The notes: generated by a model from the letters alone, not told the origin. Counted from the stretch's first letter, positions 1 to 8,296 are shown. The stretch: 54,856 bases of DNA from CAYPYI01 sp964415085 (GCA_964415085.1 CAYPYI010000005.1:1-54856), one strand, 5' to 3'. Numbers and translations: made by a program.

Positions 1-2
1 AA

Positions 3-1259
3 CAAACAAAACAATTAGTAGATGAAGATACTTTTAATATCAGTAGAATACAATATTTAAATGATGAATTAATAATTCTAGCTAATGATTTAAAAGAATA
101 TGGAACTAAGACAAGTGAAGAGTTCTTTAAACTTGTAGATGGAGAAATGGTAAAACAAACAAATTTTGATTTCACTTATAATACAGCGATAACTTGTGAT
201 ATAAGATATAAGAAAAGTACAACTAATAGAGTGTATAAAGATAGGATGTACTTTACAATAACAGATAACTATAGTTCACAAATATATAGTGTTGATTCTA
301 ATCTAAACATTAAAACTCATAGTGACCATTATGGTTCATATGATGGTTATGTTATAGCTGAAGATTTCATAATCTTTATAGGTGTTAGAGGAGTTAAGTT
401 ACAAGAAATCTATATGATAAAAGATGAAAAAATAACACAAATTAGCAAGTTTAATGAGAAATATTGTGAGGATAAAGATTTAAGAGAAATCGAAAAGTTT
501 GTATTTAATAGTAATGGCGATGATATAACAGGTTTTGTAATTAAGCCTTCTGATTATGATGAAAGTAAACAATATCCAGGAATATTAATAATCCACGGTG
601 GCCCATATGTAACTTATGGAGATGTTTATCACCATGATATGCAATTTTTAGCTAATCAAGGATATTTTGTATTCTATACAAATCCTCATGGAGCTGCAGG
701 TAGGGGTGGAAAATTTGCAGATATAAGAGGGGAGTTTGGTTATAAGGATTATCAAGATTTAATGAATTTTACAGATCAAGTAATTTTTAGATATCCAAAT
801 ATTGATGTTAATAGACTTGGAGTTACAGGTGGATCATATGGTGGATATATGACTAACTGGATAATAGGACATACTGATAGATTCAAATGTGCTATTTCAG
901 AAAAAAGTATATCTAACTTTACAACTAAACTATTAGCAACAGATATAGGATGGAACGTAAATAGAGAACAACCAAATGCAACTCCATGGTCAAATTATGA
1001 TAAATTGTGGGATCATTCACCTTTAAAATATGCAGATAAGGCTAAAACACCGACATTATTTATTCATGGAGAAAAAGACCATAGATGTTGGATTTCAGAA
1101 AGTATACAAATGTATTCAGCTATGAAGTATCATGATGTTGAAGCTGAGATGTTAGTATTCAAAGGAGAAAGTCATGCATATAGTATAATTGGTAAACCAG
1201 CAAACAAAGTAAAAAGATTAGAAGTTATGAAAGATTGGTTTGATAAAAAACTAAAATAA
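3..1259 (+). CDS. S9 family peptidase (prolyl oligopeptidase / acylaminoacyl-peptidase type), 5' end outside window
   Basis: This is the C-terminal part of a serine peptidase that removes short peptides or acyl-amino acids in the cytoplasm. The reading frame is open to the left edge, so the true start lies upstream; family members are usually about 600-680 residues and 418 are visible. The left half looks like the end of the beta-propeller. The alpha/beta-hydrolase domain carries the oxyanion stretch HGGPYVTYGD and the nucleophile elbow GGSYGGYM (Ser codon at 834). The remaining triad members fit Asp in HGEKDHRC (1077) and His in GESHAYS (1173). All three catalytic residues are present, so the gene appears functional. 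A strong terminator follows immediately. The family is clear; the exact specificity is not. Confidence 0.93.
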   Translation, partial: QTKQLVDEDTFNISRIQYLNDELIILANDLKEYGTKTSEEFFKLVDGEMVKQTNFDFTYNTAITCDIRYKKSTTNRVYKDRMYFTITDNYSSQIYSVDSNLNIKTHSDHYGSYDGYVIAEDFIIFIGVRGVKLQEIYMIKDEKITQISKFNEKYCEDKDLREIEKFVFNSNGDDITGFVIKPSDYDESKQYPGILIIHGGPYVTYGDVYHHDMQFLANQGYFVFYTNPHGAAGRGGKFADIRGEFGYKDYQDLMNFTDQVIFRYPNIDVNRLGVTGGSYGGYMTNWIIGHTDRFKCAISEKSISNFTTKLLATDIGWNVNREQPNATPWSNYDKLWDHSPLKYADKAKTPTLFIHGEKDHRCWISESIQMYSAMKYHDVEAEMLVFKGESHAYSIIGKPANKVKRLEVMKDWFDKKLK

Positions 1260-1261
1260 TC

Positions 1262-1294
1262 AAAAATATCCTCAATAATATTGAGGATATTTTT
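1262..1294 (+). terminator. intrinsic terminator of the S9 peptidase gene
   Basis: A perfect 14-bp inverted repeat (arms 1262-1275 and 1281-1294) has a 5-nt loop, and the T-rich 3' arm runs into TTTTTAT. It begins two bases after the stop codon. Confidence 0.85.
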
Positions 1295-1303
1295 ATAAGA
1301 AAA

Positions 1304-1321
1304 GCCACAAATTATTGTGGC
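1304..1321 (-). terminator. intrinsic terminator of the CsbD-like gene
   Basis: The inverted repeat GCCACAA/TTGTGGC, read on the minus strand, is followed by TTTTCTTATAAAAA. It lies 8 bases past the stop codon of the reverse-strand gene. Confidence 0.75.
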
Positions 1322-1328
1322 GATAAAA

Positions 1329-1760
1329 CTAATTAAATTTGTTTTTTATATCTTCAATTCCTTTTTTCATTTTTTCAGTTGCTTCCTTTATTTTTTCTTC
1401 TGTTTCTCTTTTTATTTTTTCAGATGTCTCATCTACTTTATCCTCAGCTTCCATTTTAAGAATTTCGGCATCATCTTTCAAATCTTCAACCTTATCTTCA
1501 GCTTCCATTTTAAGAATTTCAGCATCATCTTCTAAATTTTTCCCAAATGTTTTAAATTTACTCTTCATATTATTTGTAAATTTTTCTACCTCTTCATCTA
1601 CTTCATCTTTTGTTAAATCATATTTTTCTTGAATAATATTCTTCAGTTCTTTTAAATTTCCTTTAGCTTTTTGCATATCTTCTTTTGTTAGTTTATCCCA
1701 ATTTTTTTGGATTTCTTTAGAAGCTTGCTCCCATTCATTTTTTAAAAAATCTAAATTCAT
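1329..1760 (-). CDS. CsbD-like protein with tandem-repeat helical tail
   Basis: This is a 143-residue, highly charged, probably all-helical cytoplasmic protein with no signal peptide or membrane segment. The first ~65 residues match the CsbD stress-protein pattern: an N-terminal W-containing helix, then KLTKEDMQKAKGN and the IQEKYDLTKDEVDEEVEKF type motif. The C-terminal half is Lys/Glu-rich and contains an 18-residue unit (DDAEILKMEAEDKV plus linker) twice in tandem; the DNA units at about 1435-1488 and 1489-1542 are nearly identical, which suggests a recent duplication. The start is supported by AAGGAGG at 1768-1774. CsbD proteins are general-stress proteins of unknown mechanism. It has its own terminator and no operon partner. 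Confidence 0.8.
   Translation of the reverse strand: MNLDFLKNEWEQASKEIQKNWDKLTKEDMQKAKGNLKELKNIIQEKYDLTKDEVDEEVEKFTNNMKSKFKTFGKNLEDDAEILKMEAEDKVEDLKDDAEILKMEAEDKVDETSEKIKRETEEKIKEATEKMKKGIEDIKNKFN
1435..1542 (-). repeat. tandem 54-bp in-frame repeat within the CsbD-like gene
   Basis: Two adjacent 54-bp copies (1435-1488 and 1489-1542) share nearly the whole core beginning CAGCTTCCATTTTAAGAATT. They differ mostly at silent or conservative positions and encode an 18-residue repeat. Confidence 0.85.
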
Positions 1761-1848
1761 ACAAAAACCTCCTTATTATTAGTAGAAATATGTGATATAT
1801 TATGTGTATACCCAAATTATGTAAATTAATCTAATTAAAGGAGCAACT

Positions 1849-2607
1849 ATGAGAGAAATTATAAAAAACGTAAAGTATATAGAAAAATTTGATATTGATA
1901 TAATTAATAAATTAAATATAGGAATTGAGATTCAAGATTTTACTGAACCAAATTTAACAGATGAAGATAAAAAAATACTAATAAAAACATATAAGGAATC
2001 TTTAAAAGGATTTGAAAATACAATAGCCCTTCATGGACCTTTTCTAGATTTAAAACCTGCTAGTCCAGATAATTTAATTAGAGAAGTTAGTCAAAAAAAA
2101 TATATTGAAACATTAGAATATGCAAAAGAATTGAAGGCTGAATATGTAATATTTCACAGTCAGATTAACCCAAGAATAAACAAGGATAGTTTAAATGAAC
2201 TTATAAATTCACAAACTAAAGATGCTTTTGAATATATTTTAAAAGAAAGTGGATATAAAGGTTATATTGTAATAGAAAATATATTTGAATATGAACCTAT
2301 TTTATTATTAAATCTTGTTAAATTTATAGATAATGAACAAATAGGAATAAATTTAGATGTAGGTCATACAAGGCTTACAGATTGCGATTTAGAAAAATGG
2401 ATATCAGAAATGAAAGATTATATAAAATATATGCATATTCATACAAATAATAGGGTATATGATACACATAGTATACCATCACAAAAAGAAGTTGATGAGA
2501 TATATAATTTACTAGATAAGTATGAGATAAATCCAAAGATTTGTTTAGAATATGAAGTAGATGATTTGGAAAATGAGGTTAAAAAATATAAACGCTATAT
2601 AAAATAA
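1849..2607 (+). CDS. sugar phosphate isomerase/epimerase-like TIM-barrel protein
   Basis: This 252-residue protein belongs to the xylose isomerase-like TIM-barrel superfamily (AP endonuclease 2 fold). Motifs that fit metal-binding beta-strand ends are visible in order: LHGPFLDL near residue 65, FHSQ near 103, a VIENIF glutamate near 141, LDVGHTRL near 173, MHIHTNN near 197 and CLEYEV near 231. The family includes sugar epimerases, isomerases and endonuclease IV-like enzymes, and the substrate cannot be read from sequence. The start has AAAGGAG 6 bases upstream. It is 14 bases ahead of the questin-oxidase-like gene, which suggests co-transcription and possibly a shared catabolic role. Confidence 0.8.
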   Translation: MREIIKNVKYIEKFDIDIINKLNIGIEIQDFTEPNLTDEDKKILIKTYKESLKGFENTIALHGPFLDLKPASPDNLIREVSQKKYIETLEYAKELKAEYVIFHSQINPRINKDSLNELINSQTKDAFEYILKESGYKGYIVIENIFEYEPILLLNLVKFIDNEQIGINLDVGHTRLTDCDLEKWISEMKDYIKYMHIHTNNRVYDTHSIPSQKEVDEIYNLLDKYEINPKICLEYEVDDLENEVKKYKRYIK

Positions 2608-2621
2608 GGGGAGAGGTAAGG

Positions 2622-3626
2622 ATGGATATTGGTAATATTATAAATGAATATGGTAATAATCATTCGCCCTATGTAGATAGATTGGTAAATCATTTACCAA
2701 TGGCTCAATGGGCTGTATTTAAGATTACTAATGATCTAGATAAAGTAGAAGAATATAGCAATAAATTTATAAAAGAACATAGCTTAGAAGATATAGATGG
2801 ATATAATAAAATTGATAAAAATATAAAACTTACGGATTGTTTAGGTAATCGTGTAATGTATGAAGAATGCTGTTATATAATTGAAGAGATGTTAAAAGAA
2901 AAAAGTTTAGATGATATAGTAAAAGAGATTTTAAATACTTACTATTTAGGTATATCTAGCGGATTATATCATCCTATTATAAGACTAGCTTATGCGGTAA
3001 AAGGATATGAGGAATATGAGTCTATGGAAAAAGAAGTTATAAGGGCCTTGTCATATTTTGTTACTTCATATAGAGAATCCATAGTATTTAATTCATATAA
3101 ACCAGAGTATAAATGTGAAGATATGAGTTGTGTTTATAAAAGTGAAGAGGTTCAAAATGTAATCTCTGAGCAAAAGACTCTAGGAACAAGGCTTAAAGCA
3201 TTATATAATAATGAATATTATATAGAAAATGGTTTTATAGTTACGGGAAATGAAGATGAAAAAGTATATAAGTTATTATTACTTTTTACAAAACTATTTG
3301 CTAAAAGCAATAATATAGTTCTGCTTCATTGTATAACAGGCATTCATGCCATAGAATTATTAAAAAAATATTTTGAAGATTACTCAAAAGTAATAGATGT
3401 GGCAGCAACATCTATGATTTCTCACATAGTTGCAGCTGATATTAATTTTAATGAAGATATAAACGATGATTATGATATATCATGGAATTATTTATTATCT
3501 AAAGCAATATATGCAAAAGACCCGCATGATATTAAACTAACTTATGCAGTATATGAGTTAGATAAAAAATATGGGGTAGATAGATTAAAAGCAATAGTAT
3601 CAAAAAGATTAAAATACGTATATTAG
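2622..3626 (+). CDS. questin oxidase-like family protein
   Basis: This 334-residue soluble, His- and Tyr-rich protein matches the questin oxidase-like family in its N-terminal NHSPYVDRLVNHLPMAQWA segment, the middle SSGLYHPIIRLAYAV segment and the C-terminal HCITGIHAIELL segment. Fungal members carry out a Baeyer-Villiger type ring opening of questin without an obvious classical cofactor motif. Bacterial members are mostly uncharacterised. The start follows GGGGAGAGG at 2608-2616. It is coupled to the sugar isomerase-like gene upstream. An oxygenase-family protein in an apparent anaerobe is unexpected, so the role here may not be oxygen-dependent. The family call is good; the function is unknown. 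Confidence 0.72.
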   Translation: MDIGNIINEYGNNHSPYVDRLVNHLPMAQWAVFKITNDLDKVEEYSNKFIKEHSLEDIDGYNKIDKNIKLTDCLGNRVMYEECCYIIEEMLKEKSLDDIVKEILNTYYLGISSGLYHPIIRLAYAVKGYEEYESMEKEVIRALSYFVTSYRESIVFNSYKPEYKCEDMSCVYKSEEVQNVISEQKTLGTRLKALYNNEYYIENGFIVTGNEDEKVYKLLLLFTKLFAKSNNIVLLHCITGIHAIELLKKYFEDYSKVIDVAATSMISHIVAADINFNEDINDDYDISWNYLLSKAIYAKDPHDIKLTYAVYELDKKYGVDRLKAIVSKRLKYVY

Positions 3627-3678
3627 TCTCCATACATACTTACAAGTATTAATAAAATGTGGTTAAAGGAGAGGTAAT

Positions 3679-4194
3679 ATGAAAATATATACAAAAACAG
3701 GAGACAAAGGTAAAACAAGCTTATATGATGGAGTAAGGATAGAAAAGGATCATATAAGAGTAGAAAGCTATGGTACCATAGACGAATTAGGTTCTTTTTT
3801 AGGACTTAGTAAACAATATGTTGAAGATGAAGAAATTTATAATATTATTGAAAATATTCAAAATAAATTATTCACAGTAGCAGCAAATCTAGCAACTGAA
3901 GATAAAAGTAAACTTCAATATAAAATTACAGAAGATGATATAAAAGATTTAGAAGATATAATTGATAAGTATATGGATGAATTTAAGGGGTTTATTATAC
4001 CAGGAACAAATAAAGCTAGTGCACATCTTCATGTAGCTAGGACTATTTGTAGAAGAGCAGAAAGAAGGATAATAAGTTCTACTGAAGTTGTTGAGGTAGA
4101 TCCAATAATTATTAAATATGTAAATAGATTATCTGATGTAATATATTCACTTGGAAGATATTTAGAAACTGAGAAAAAAGATGTAGTATTTTAA
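3679..4194 (+). CDS. PduO-type ATP:cob(I)alamin adenosyltransferase
   Basis: This 171-residue enzyme converts cob(I)alamin to adenosylcobalamin, using ATP, in the cytoplasm. Family hallmarks are complete: the N-terminal KIYTKTGDKGKTSL ATP loop, the SYGTIDELGS stretch, PGTNKASAHLHVARTICRRAERR with the catalytic arginines, and the C-terminal YVNRLSDVIYSLGRY. Length is typical. The RBS is AAAGGAGAGG ending 5 bases before the ATG. Two cobalamin-riboswitch-controlled importers lie within 14 kb, so this gene plausibly adenosylates imported corrinoid. No cobalamin riboswitch is visible directly upstream of it. Confidence 0.93.
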   Translation: MKIYTKTGDKGKTSLYDGVRIEKDHIRVESYGTIDELGSFLGLSKQYVEDEEIYNIIENIQNKLFTVAANLATEDKSKLQYKITEDDIKDLEDIIDKYMDEFKGFIIPGTNKASAHLHVARTICRRAERRIISSTEVVEVDPIIIKYVNRLSDVIYSLGRYLETEKKDVVF

Positions 4195-4195
4195 T

Positions 4196-4224
4196 TTGAT
4201 TTAAAAAAATATATATGTTACAAT
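4196..4224 (+). promoter_or_regulatory. sigma-A promoter of the T-box/trpP unit
   Basis: TTGATT (4196-4201), a 17-nt spacer and TACAAT (4219-4224) lie just upstream of the T-box leader. The -35 hexamer overlaps the region just after the adenosyltransferase stop codon. Confidence 0.65.
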
Positions 4225-4234
4225 GAAAAAAACA

Positions 4235-4518
4235 AATAAATGAAAATAAATCGTTGTAGGAGTAGTAATTATATAAATTTAATTAAAGCGAACTAGCGTA
4301 GGTGAAAGGCTAGTATTAAAAATATAATGAATGGACCTACTTAGAGTCTGGTGAAATGATTAATCAAATTAGCTAGTACCGGGATTTCCCGTTATAGAAA
4401 TAAGGTATCAAGAAATTTTCTTCGTACCCGATTAAAGTGGCTTATTTATAATAAGCAATTAAGGTGGCAACGCGAGCTTATCGTCCTTTTAAGGACTCGA
4501 TAAGCTCTTTTTTTATTT
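4235..4518 (+). promoter_or_regulatory. T-box leader with Trp (UGG) specifier
   Basis: A tRNA-sensing transcription attenuator. The stem I region contains GGTGAAAGG and then the specifier context GAA-TGG-ACC, with the TGG triplet at 4332-4334. The T-box sequence AAGGTGGCAACGCG spans 4461-4474. It leads into a terminator hairpin (arms 4474-4483 and 4498-4507, plus an inner TCCTT/AAGGA stem) followed by TTTTTTTATTT. Uncharged tRNA-Trp would stabilise the antiterminator and allow expression of the downstream transporter, whose family matches the specifier. Confidence 0.92.
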
Positions 4519-4617
4519 AAAAATAAAGGTAGGTGATAATGATGTTATGAACTTCAAGTGATGATGATATAAGTGGTTGGGAAAAAACTAAAAATTACAA
4601 TGAGGAGATGGATTTAA

Positions 4618-5127
4618 ATGAAATTAAAAGACAGAATATTAGTAACATTATTATTAACTATGGGGCTTGTGATTCATCATATAACACCAGGTATATTTTT
4701 TGGAATGAAAATGGATTTTCTATTAATATCCATTGTTATAGCAATAATATTATATCCAACTTTTGAAAATTATATTTTAGTAGCCATATTAGGAGGAGTT
4801 TTTTCAGCATTAACAACTAGTTTTCCTGGTGGACAGATACCAAATATAATAGATAAATTTATAAGCACTTTTGTAATACTACTACTTACAAAAAATTTAC
4901 TAAAAAATAGGAACAATATATATATAGTAGGTTTAATAGGTTTAATAGGAACATTTGTTAGTGGGTCTGTTTTTTTATTAAGTGTTAAGTATATTATGGG
5001 AATTAGTGACTTGAGCAGCAGTTTAATATATATGGTAGTATTACCAGCATCTATAATTAATAGTTTTGGAACCGCATTTATGTATAAAGTAATTGAAAAA
5101 TCTTTGAGTGCTTATAAAACTGCTTAA
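4618..5127 (+). CDS. trpP: tryptophan transporter (TrpP family)
   Basis: This 169-residue integral membrane protein has about five hydrophobic segments. It matches the TrpP (YhaG-like) tryptophan transporter family in the N-terminal ITPGIFFGMKMDFLL segment and the central FSALTTSFPGGQIPN loop. It likely imports tryptophan. The start follows GAGGAG at 4602-4607 with a 10-base spacer. The T-box with a UGG specifier 100 bases upstream independently supports Trp as the substrate and gives induction on Trp-tRNA starvation. The sequence between the T-box terminator and the start (4519-4617) holds no convincing leader gene. Confidence 0.88.
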   Translation: MKLKDRILVTLLLTMGLVIHHITPGIFFGMKMDFLLISIVIAIILYPTFENYILVAILGGVFSALTTSFPGGQIPNIIDKFISTFVILLLTKNLLKNRNNIYIVGLIGLIGTFVSGSVFLLSVKYIMGISDLSSSLIYMVVLPASIINSFGTAFMYKVIEKSLSAYKTA

Positions 5128-5143
5128 TTTAGGCTTATTAAAT

Positions 5144-5172
5144 TTGACTTTAAAAAATTAGAGTGTTATAAT
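5144..5172 (+). promoter_or_regulatory. promoter of the first cobalamin riboswitch unit
   Basis: TTGACT (5144-5149), a 17-nt spacer and TATAAT (5167-5172), with a TG extension before the -10, form a near-consensus sigma-A promoter about 30 bases before the aptamer. Confidence 0.8.
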
Positions 5173-5202
5173 AAATTTTGTTAGTAGATATAAAAAAGAA
5201 TA

Positions 5203-5437
5203 TTTTTAGATTAAGGGAAGTCTGTTAAATTCAGACGCAGCCCCCGCTACTGTAAGTATCTTGAGTATAATAACCACTGAAATATATATTTTGGGAAGGT
5301 AATACTCTTACAAATACAAGCCAGGAGACCTGTCTAAATTAAAAAAAGATCGAACTTTCGGTGGGAAAGTGACGTGACCAAAAGAGTATTTAATTTGGCA
5401 TGCCTAAACCTATCGTAATCGATAGGTTTATTTTTTT
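5203..5437 (+). promoter_or_regulatory. cobalamin riboswitch with terminator (OFF switch)
   Basis: Conserved core elements are present: AAGGGAAG, the GACGCAGCCCCCGCTACTGT segment, and the B12-box region GCCAGGAGACCTG at about 5329-5341. P1 is formed by TTTAGA (5205-5210) and TCTAAA (5333-5338). A terminator with a perfect 10-bp stem (5406-5415 / 5420-5429) and a T tract ends the leader. AAATTAAA (5336-5343) can pair with TTTAATTT (5389-5396), overlapping the P1 3' arm, a plausible switching stem. Ligand binding should lower expression of the importer downstream. Confidence 0.9.
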
Positions 5438-5465
5438 ATAATAATATAATTGGAGGAGTCAAAGA

Positions 5466-6500
5466 ATGAATAAGAAAAAATTAGTATACTTAGCTTTAGT
5501 TTTTATTTTAGTACTTACTACTGCTTGTGGGAACAAGAAAGTAGATGAAGAAGTAGCAGAAAATGTTGATCAGACAAAAGATGTAGAGTCAAATGAAGTA
5601 AAGGAAGAGCATGGCCTTAAATTTTATGATGATAAGGTTGAGTTTACAGATGGAAGAGGACAAGAAGTAGTTCTTGAAAAAAATCCACAAAGAGTTGTTG
5701 TTTTATATAATTCATACTTAGAATTATGGATGGAAAATGGTGGAAGTGTAGTAGGAAGAATGGAAGAGTCAAAAACACAAGGCAAAATAGAAGGAACAGA
5801 AGATGCAGAAGTTGTTGGTAATTCTGGTGGTGGAGGAGTTAGTATAGAAAAAGTAATAGCTCTTGAACCAGATTTAATAATAATGGCATCAAAAAATAAA
5901 GAGCAAGGCGAAACAATACCTTTTTGGGAAGATAATGGTATAGCTCATGTATCTTTAGATTATGATGGATTGGAAGATTATCATAAACTTGTAAGATTAT
6001 TTACATTTTTAAATGATAGAGATGATTTATTTGAAGAAAACAGTGTTAAAGTACAAAAAGATATAGACGAAATTCTAAGTAAATTACCAGAAGATACAGA
6101 TAAAAAAGTTTTACTTATGAGCGCGGGTAAAAATATTGGAGCTAGAGATTCTTCATTCTGGGTTGGAGAAATAGTAAAAGATTTTAAAGTTACAAATATA
6201 GCAGACTTACATGAAGATAAGTTTTCAACAAAAGAATTAAGTAAAGAAATTTTAGTTCAGGAAGATCCAGACTATATACTAACACTAGTTATGGGTAATG
6301 AGGATGAACTTAAAGATAAAATTAATGAAGAGTTAGGAAAAGATCCAGCTTGGAATTCCTTAACAGCTGTAAAAGAGGGAAGAGTAATTTATTTAGATAG
6401 AGAATACTTCTGGTTTAGACCAAATAATGAATATGCAAAATCTTATGAAATGATGGGACAGATATTATTTCCAGAGGTTTATGGAGAATTAGATAATTAG
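5466..6500 (+). CDS. cobalamin/corrinoid ABC transporter substrate-binding lipoprotein (BtuF-like)
   Basis: This 344-residue extracytoplasmic binding protein has a signal peptide with lipobox LTTAC; Cys21 would be lipidated. After an acidic linker, the mature part has the class III (TroA/BtuF/FepB) two-lobe layout: FTDGRGQEVVLEKNPQRVVVL, VSIEKVIALEPDLIIMA near residue 130, and a C-terminal SLTAVKEGRVIYLDREYFW near 295-315. The RBS is GGAGGAG 8 bases upstream. It is the first gene of an F-C-D operon behind a cobalamin riboswitch, which argues for corrinoid rather than iron-siderophore cargo, although the family alone cannot separate them. Confidence 0.85.
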   Translation: MNKKKLVYLALVFILVLTTACGNKKVDEEVAENVDQTKDVESNEVKEEHGLKFYDDKVEFTDGRGQEVVLEKNPQRVVVLYNSYLELWMENGGSVVGRMEESKTQGKIEGTEDAEVVGNSGGGGVSIEKVIALEPDLIIMASKNKEQGETIPFWEDNGIAHVSLDYDGLEDYHKLVRLFTFLNDRDDLFEENSVKVQKDIDEILSKLPEDTDKKVLLMSAGKNIGARDSSFWVGEIVKDFKVTNIADLHEDKFSTKELSKEILVQEDPDYILTLVMGNEDELKDKINEELGKDPAWNSLTAVKEGRVIYLDREYFWFRPNNEYAKSYEMMGQILFPEVYGELDN

Positions 6501-6511
6501 GAGGAGTCGGA

Positions 6512-7501
6512 TTGGAAGATAGGCATAAGCAAAATATATTCATAATGATTTTGTTCTTTGCAGTCTTAGTTATAACTTTTTTTCTTAGTGTGGGCTATGG
6601 GGCTGTACCTATTAGCCCTAAGGAAATAGTTGAAGCATTAATTCATGGTGAAGATAGTGGTGTAAATTATCAGATAATTTTCAATATTAGATTACCAAGA
6701 ACTATAGTAGCAATGCTTGTAGGAATGGCTCTTGCTTTATCAGGAGCCATTTTACAAGGAATAATGGGCAACTCTTTAGCAACTCCTAATATAATAGGAG
6801 TATCATCAGGAGCAGGTCTTACAGCCCTTAGTATACTAATACTTTTCCCAACGCATTACTATTTAGTTCCACTAGGTGCTTTCATTGGTGCTTTTTTAGC
6901 CACTATGTTTATATATGCTTTAGCCTGGAAAGAAGGAGTATTGCCAACAAGATTGATATTAGCAGGGGTTGCAGTTAATTCAATTTTTGGTGCAGGAAAT
7001 AATATATTAATTTCCTTATTTCCAGATAGACTAGCAGGAGCAGTAAGTTTTATGGTTGGAGGACTTTCAGGATCAAATTGGAAAGATGTCAAAATGGTAT
7101 TCCCATACATATTAGTAGGAGTAGTTTTAACGCTTTTATTATCAGAGAAGTTAAATATTTTAGTTTTAGGGGATGAAGTAGCGACAGGATTAGGTCTAGA
7201 AGTTGAGAAAACTAGATTTATATTTATAATAATATCTTCAATAATGGCAGGTAGTGCAGTAAGTGTAGCTGGTTTATTAGGTTTTGTAGGATTAATAGTT
7301 CCACACATGACAAGAATGTTTGTTGGGACAGATCATAAATATGTATTTCCAACAGCCATATTATTAGGAAGTATTATTGTTATGGGTTGCGATTTATTAG
7401 CAAGAGTTTTATTTGCTCCAAAAGAAATTGCGGTTGGAATAATTATGAGTATTATAGGTGGACCGTTTTTCTTATATTTACTTCGTAAAAAGGAGGTATA
7501 G
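6512..7501 (+). CDS. FecCD/BtuC-family ABC transporter permease
   Basis: This 329-residue permease has about ten hydrophobic segments and is a homodimeric membrane channel partner of the adjacent binding protein and ATPase. FecCD-family signatures are clear: IRLPRTIVAMLVGMALALSG, GNSLATPNIIGVSSGA, and the C-terminal GFVGLIVPHMTRMFVGTDH coupling region. Translation starts at TTG (6512), preceded by TAGGAGGAG at 6498-6506; no ATG fits better. It follows the lipoprotein by 11 bases, and the ATPase begins one base after its stop. It is under the upstream cobalamin riboswitch. Confidence 0.88.
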   Translation: MEDRHKQNIFIMILFFAVLVITFFLSVGYGAVPISPKEIVEALIHGEDSGVNYQIIFNIRLPRTIVAMLVGMALALSGAILQGIMGNSLATPNIIGVSSGAGLTALSILILFPTHYYLVPLGAFIGAFLATMFIYALAWKEGVLPTRLILAGVAVNSIFGAGNNILISLFPDRLAGAVSFMVGGLSGSNWKDVKMVFPYILVGVVLTLLLSEKLNILVLGDEVATGLGLEVEKTRFIFIIISSIMAGSAVSVAGLLGFVGLIVPHMTRMFVGTDHKYVFPTAILLGSIIVMGCDLLARVLFAPKEIAVGIIMSIIGGPFFLYLLRKKEV

Positions 7502-7502
7502 A

Positions 7503-8291
7503 ATGATAATTATTAAAGCAGAAGATGTGGATTTAGGATATAGGGATAAAGTAATTGTAAAAAATGCAAATTTAGAAATAAATCAAGGTCAGATAGTATC
7601 AATAATTGGACCAAATGGCTCTGGGAAATCTACACTGTTAAAAGGATTATCAAGAATAATAAAACCGTTAAATGGAAAAATAAGTTTATACGGTGAAGAT
7701 ATCTTATCTATGCCAACAAGAGAAGTAGCGAAAAAAATAGCAATATTACCACAAGTAAGAAATATAGGATCAGATGTAACAGTTGAAAAATTAGTTACAT
7801 ATGGAAGACATCCTCATATGAAATTTAATCAGAAGATGGATAAAGAAAACAAAGATATTGTAGATTGGGCTATTGAAACGACAAAATTAGAAAAATTAAG
7901 AAAAAGATATGTAAATACCTTATCGGGTGGTGAAGGACAAAGAGCTTGGATTGCAATGGCTCTAGCTCAGAATCCAAAGGTACTTCTTTTGGATGAGCCT
8001 ACTACATTTCTTGATATAGCTCATCAATTAGATGTATTAGAGACGATAAAGAAATTAAATAAAGAACTAGATTTAACTGTAATTATGGTTCTACATGATA
8101 TTAATCAAGCGGTAAGGTACTCAGATACAATATGTGCAGTGAAAGATGGAAATATTGTAAACTATGAAAAGTCATGTAATATTATAACGGATAATACCAT
8201 AGAAGATATTTTTGATATTGAGGGAACAGTATATAAAGATCTAGAAAATGACTGTCCTTTCTTTATACCGCAAAGAATAATAAATAATTAA
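7503..8291 (+). CDS. ABC transporter ATP-binding protein (BtuD/FecE-like)
   Basis: This 262-residue ATPase powers the corrinoid importer. Walker A is GPNGSGKST, the Q-loop region is ILPQVR, the signature is LSGGEGQRAWIAMALAQ, Walker B is VLLLDEPTTFLD and the switch His is in VLHDINQ. Start 7503 is chosen because AGGAGGT (7491-7497) sits at ideal distance; an in-frame start at 7458 would overlap the permease. A strong terminator 6 bases past the stop ends the operon. Confidence 0.9.
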   Translation: MIIIKAEDVDLGYRDKVIVKNANLEINQGQIVSIIGPNGSGKSTLLKGLSRIIKPLNGKISLYGEDILSMPTREVAKKIAILPQVRNIGSDVTVEKLVTYGRHPHMKFNQKMDKENKDIVDWAIETTKLEKLRKRYVNTLSGGEGQRAWIAMALAQNPKVLLLDEPTTFLDIAHQLDVLETIKKLNKELDLTVIMVLHDINQAVRYSDTICAVKDGNIVNYEKSCNIITDNTIEDIFDIEGTVYKDLENDCPFFIPQRIINN

Positions 8292-8296
8292 AATAG

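Noticed and set aside
1317..1632. Forward-strand open frames over the CsbD-like gene
   Set aside because: Low-complexity Phe/Ser-rich shadows of the reverse-strand gene, with no RBS.
4519..4617. Leader peptide between the T-box terminator and trpP
   Set aside because: Only very short frames (4-5 codons) without Trp runs; the T-box already explains control.
6859..7308. Reverse 149-codon frame inside the first permease gene
   Set aside because: Antisense of a well-conserved FecCD permease; no RBS or family resemblance.
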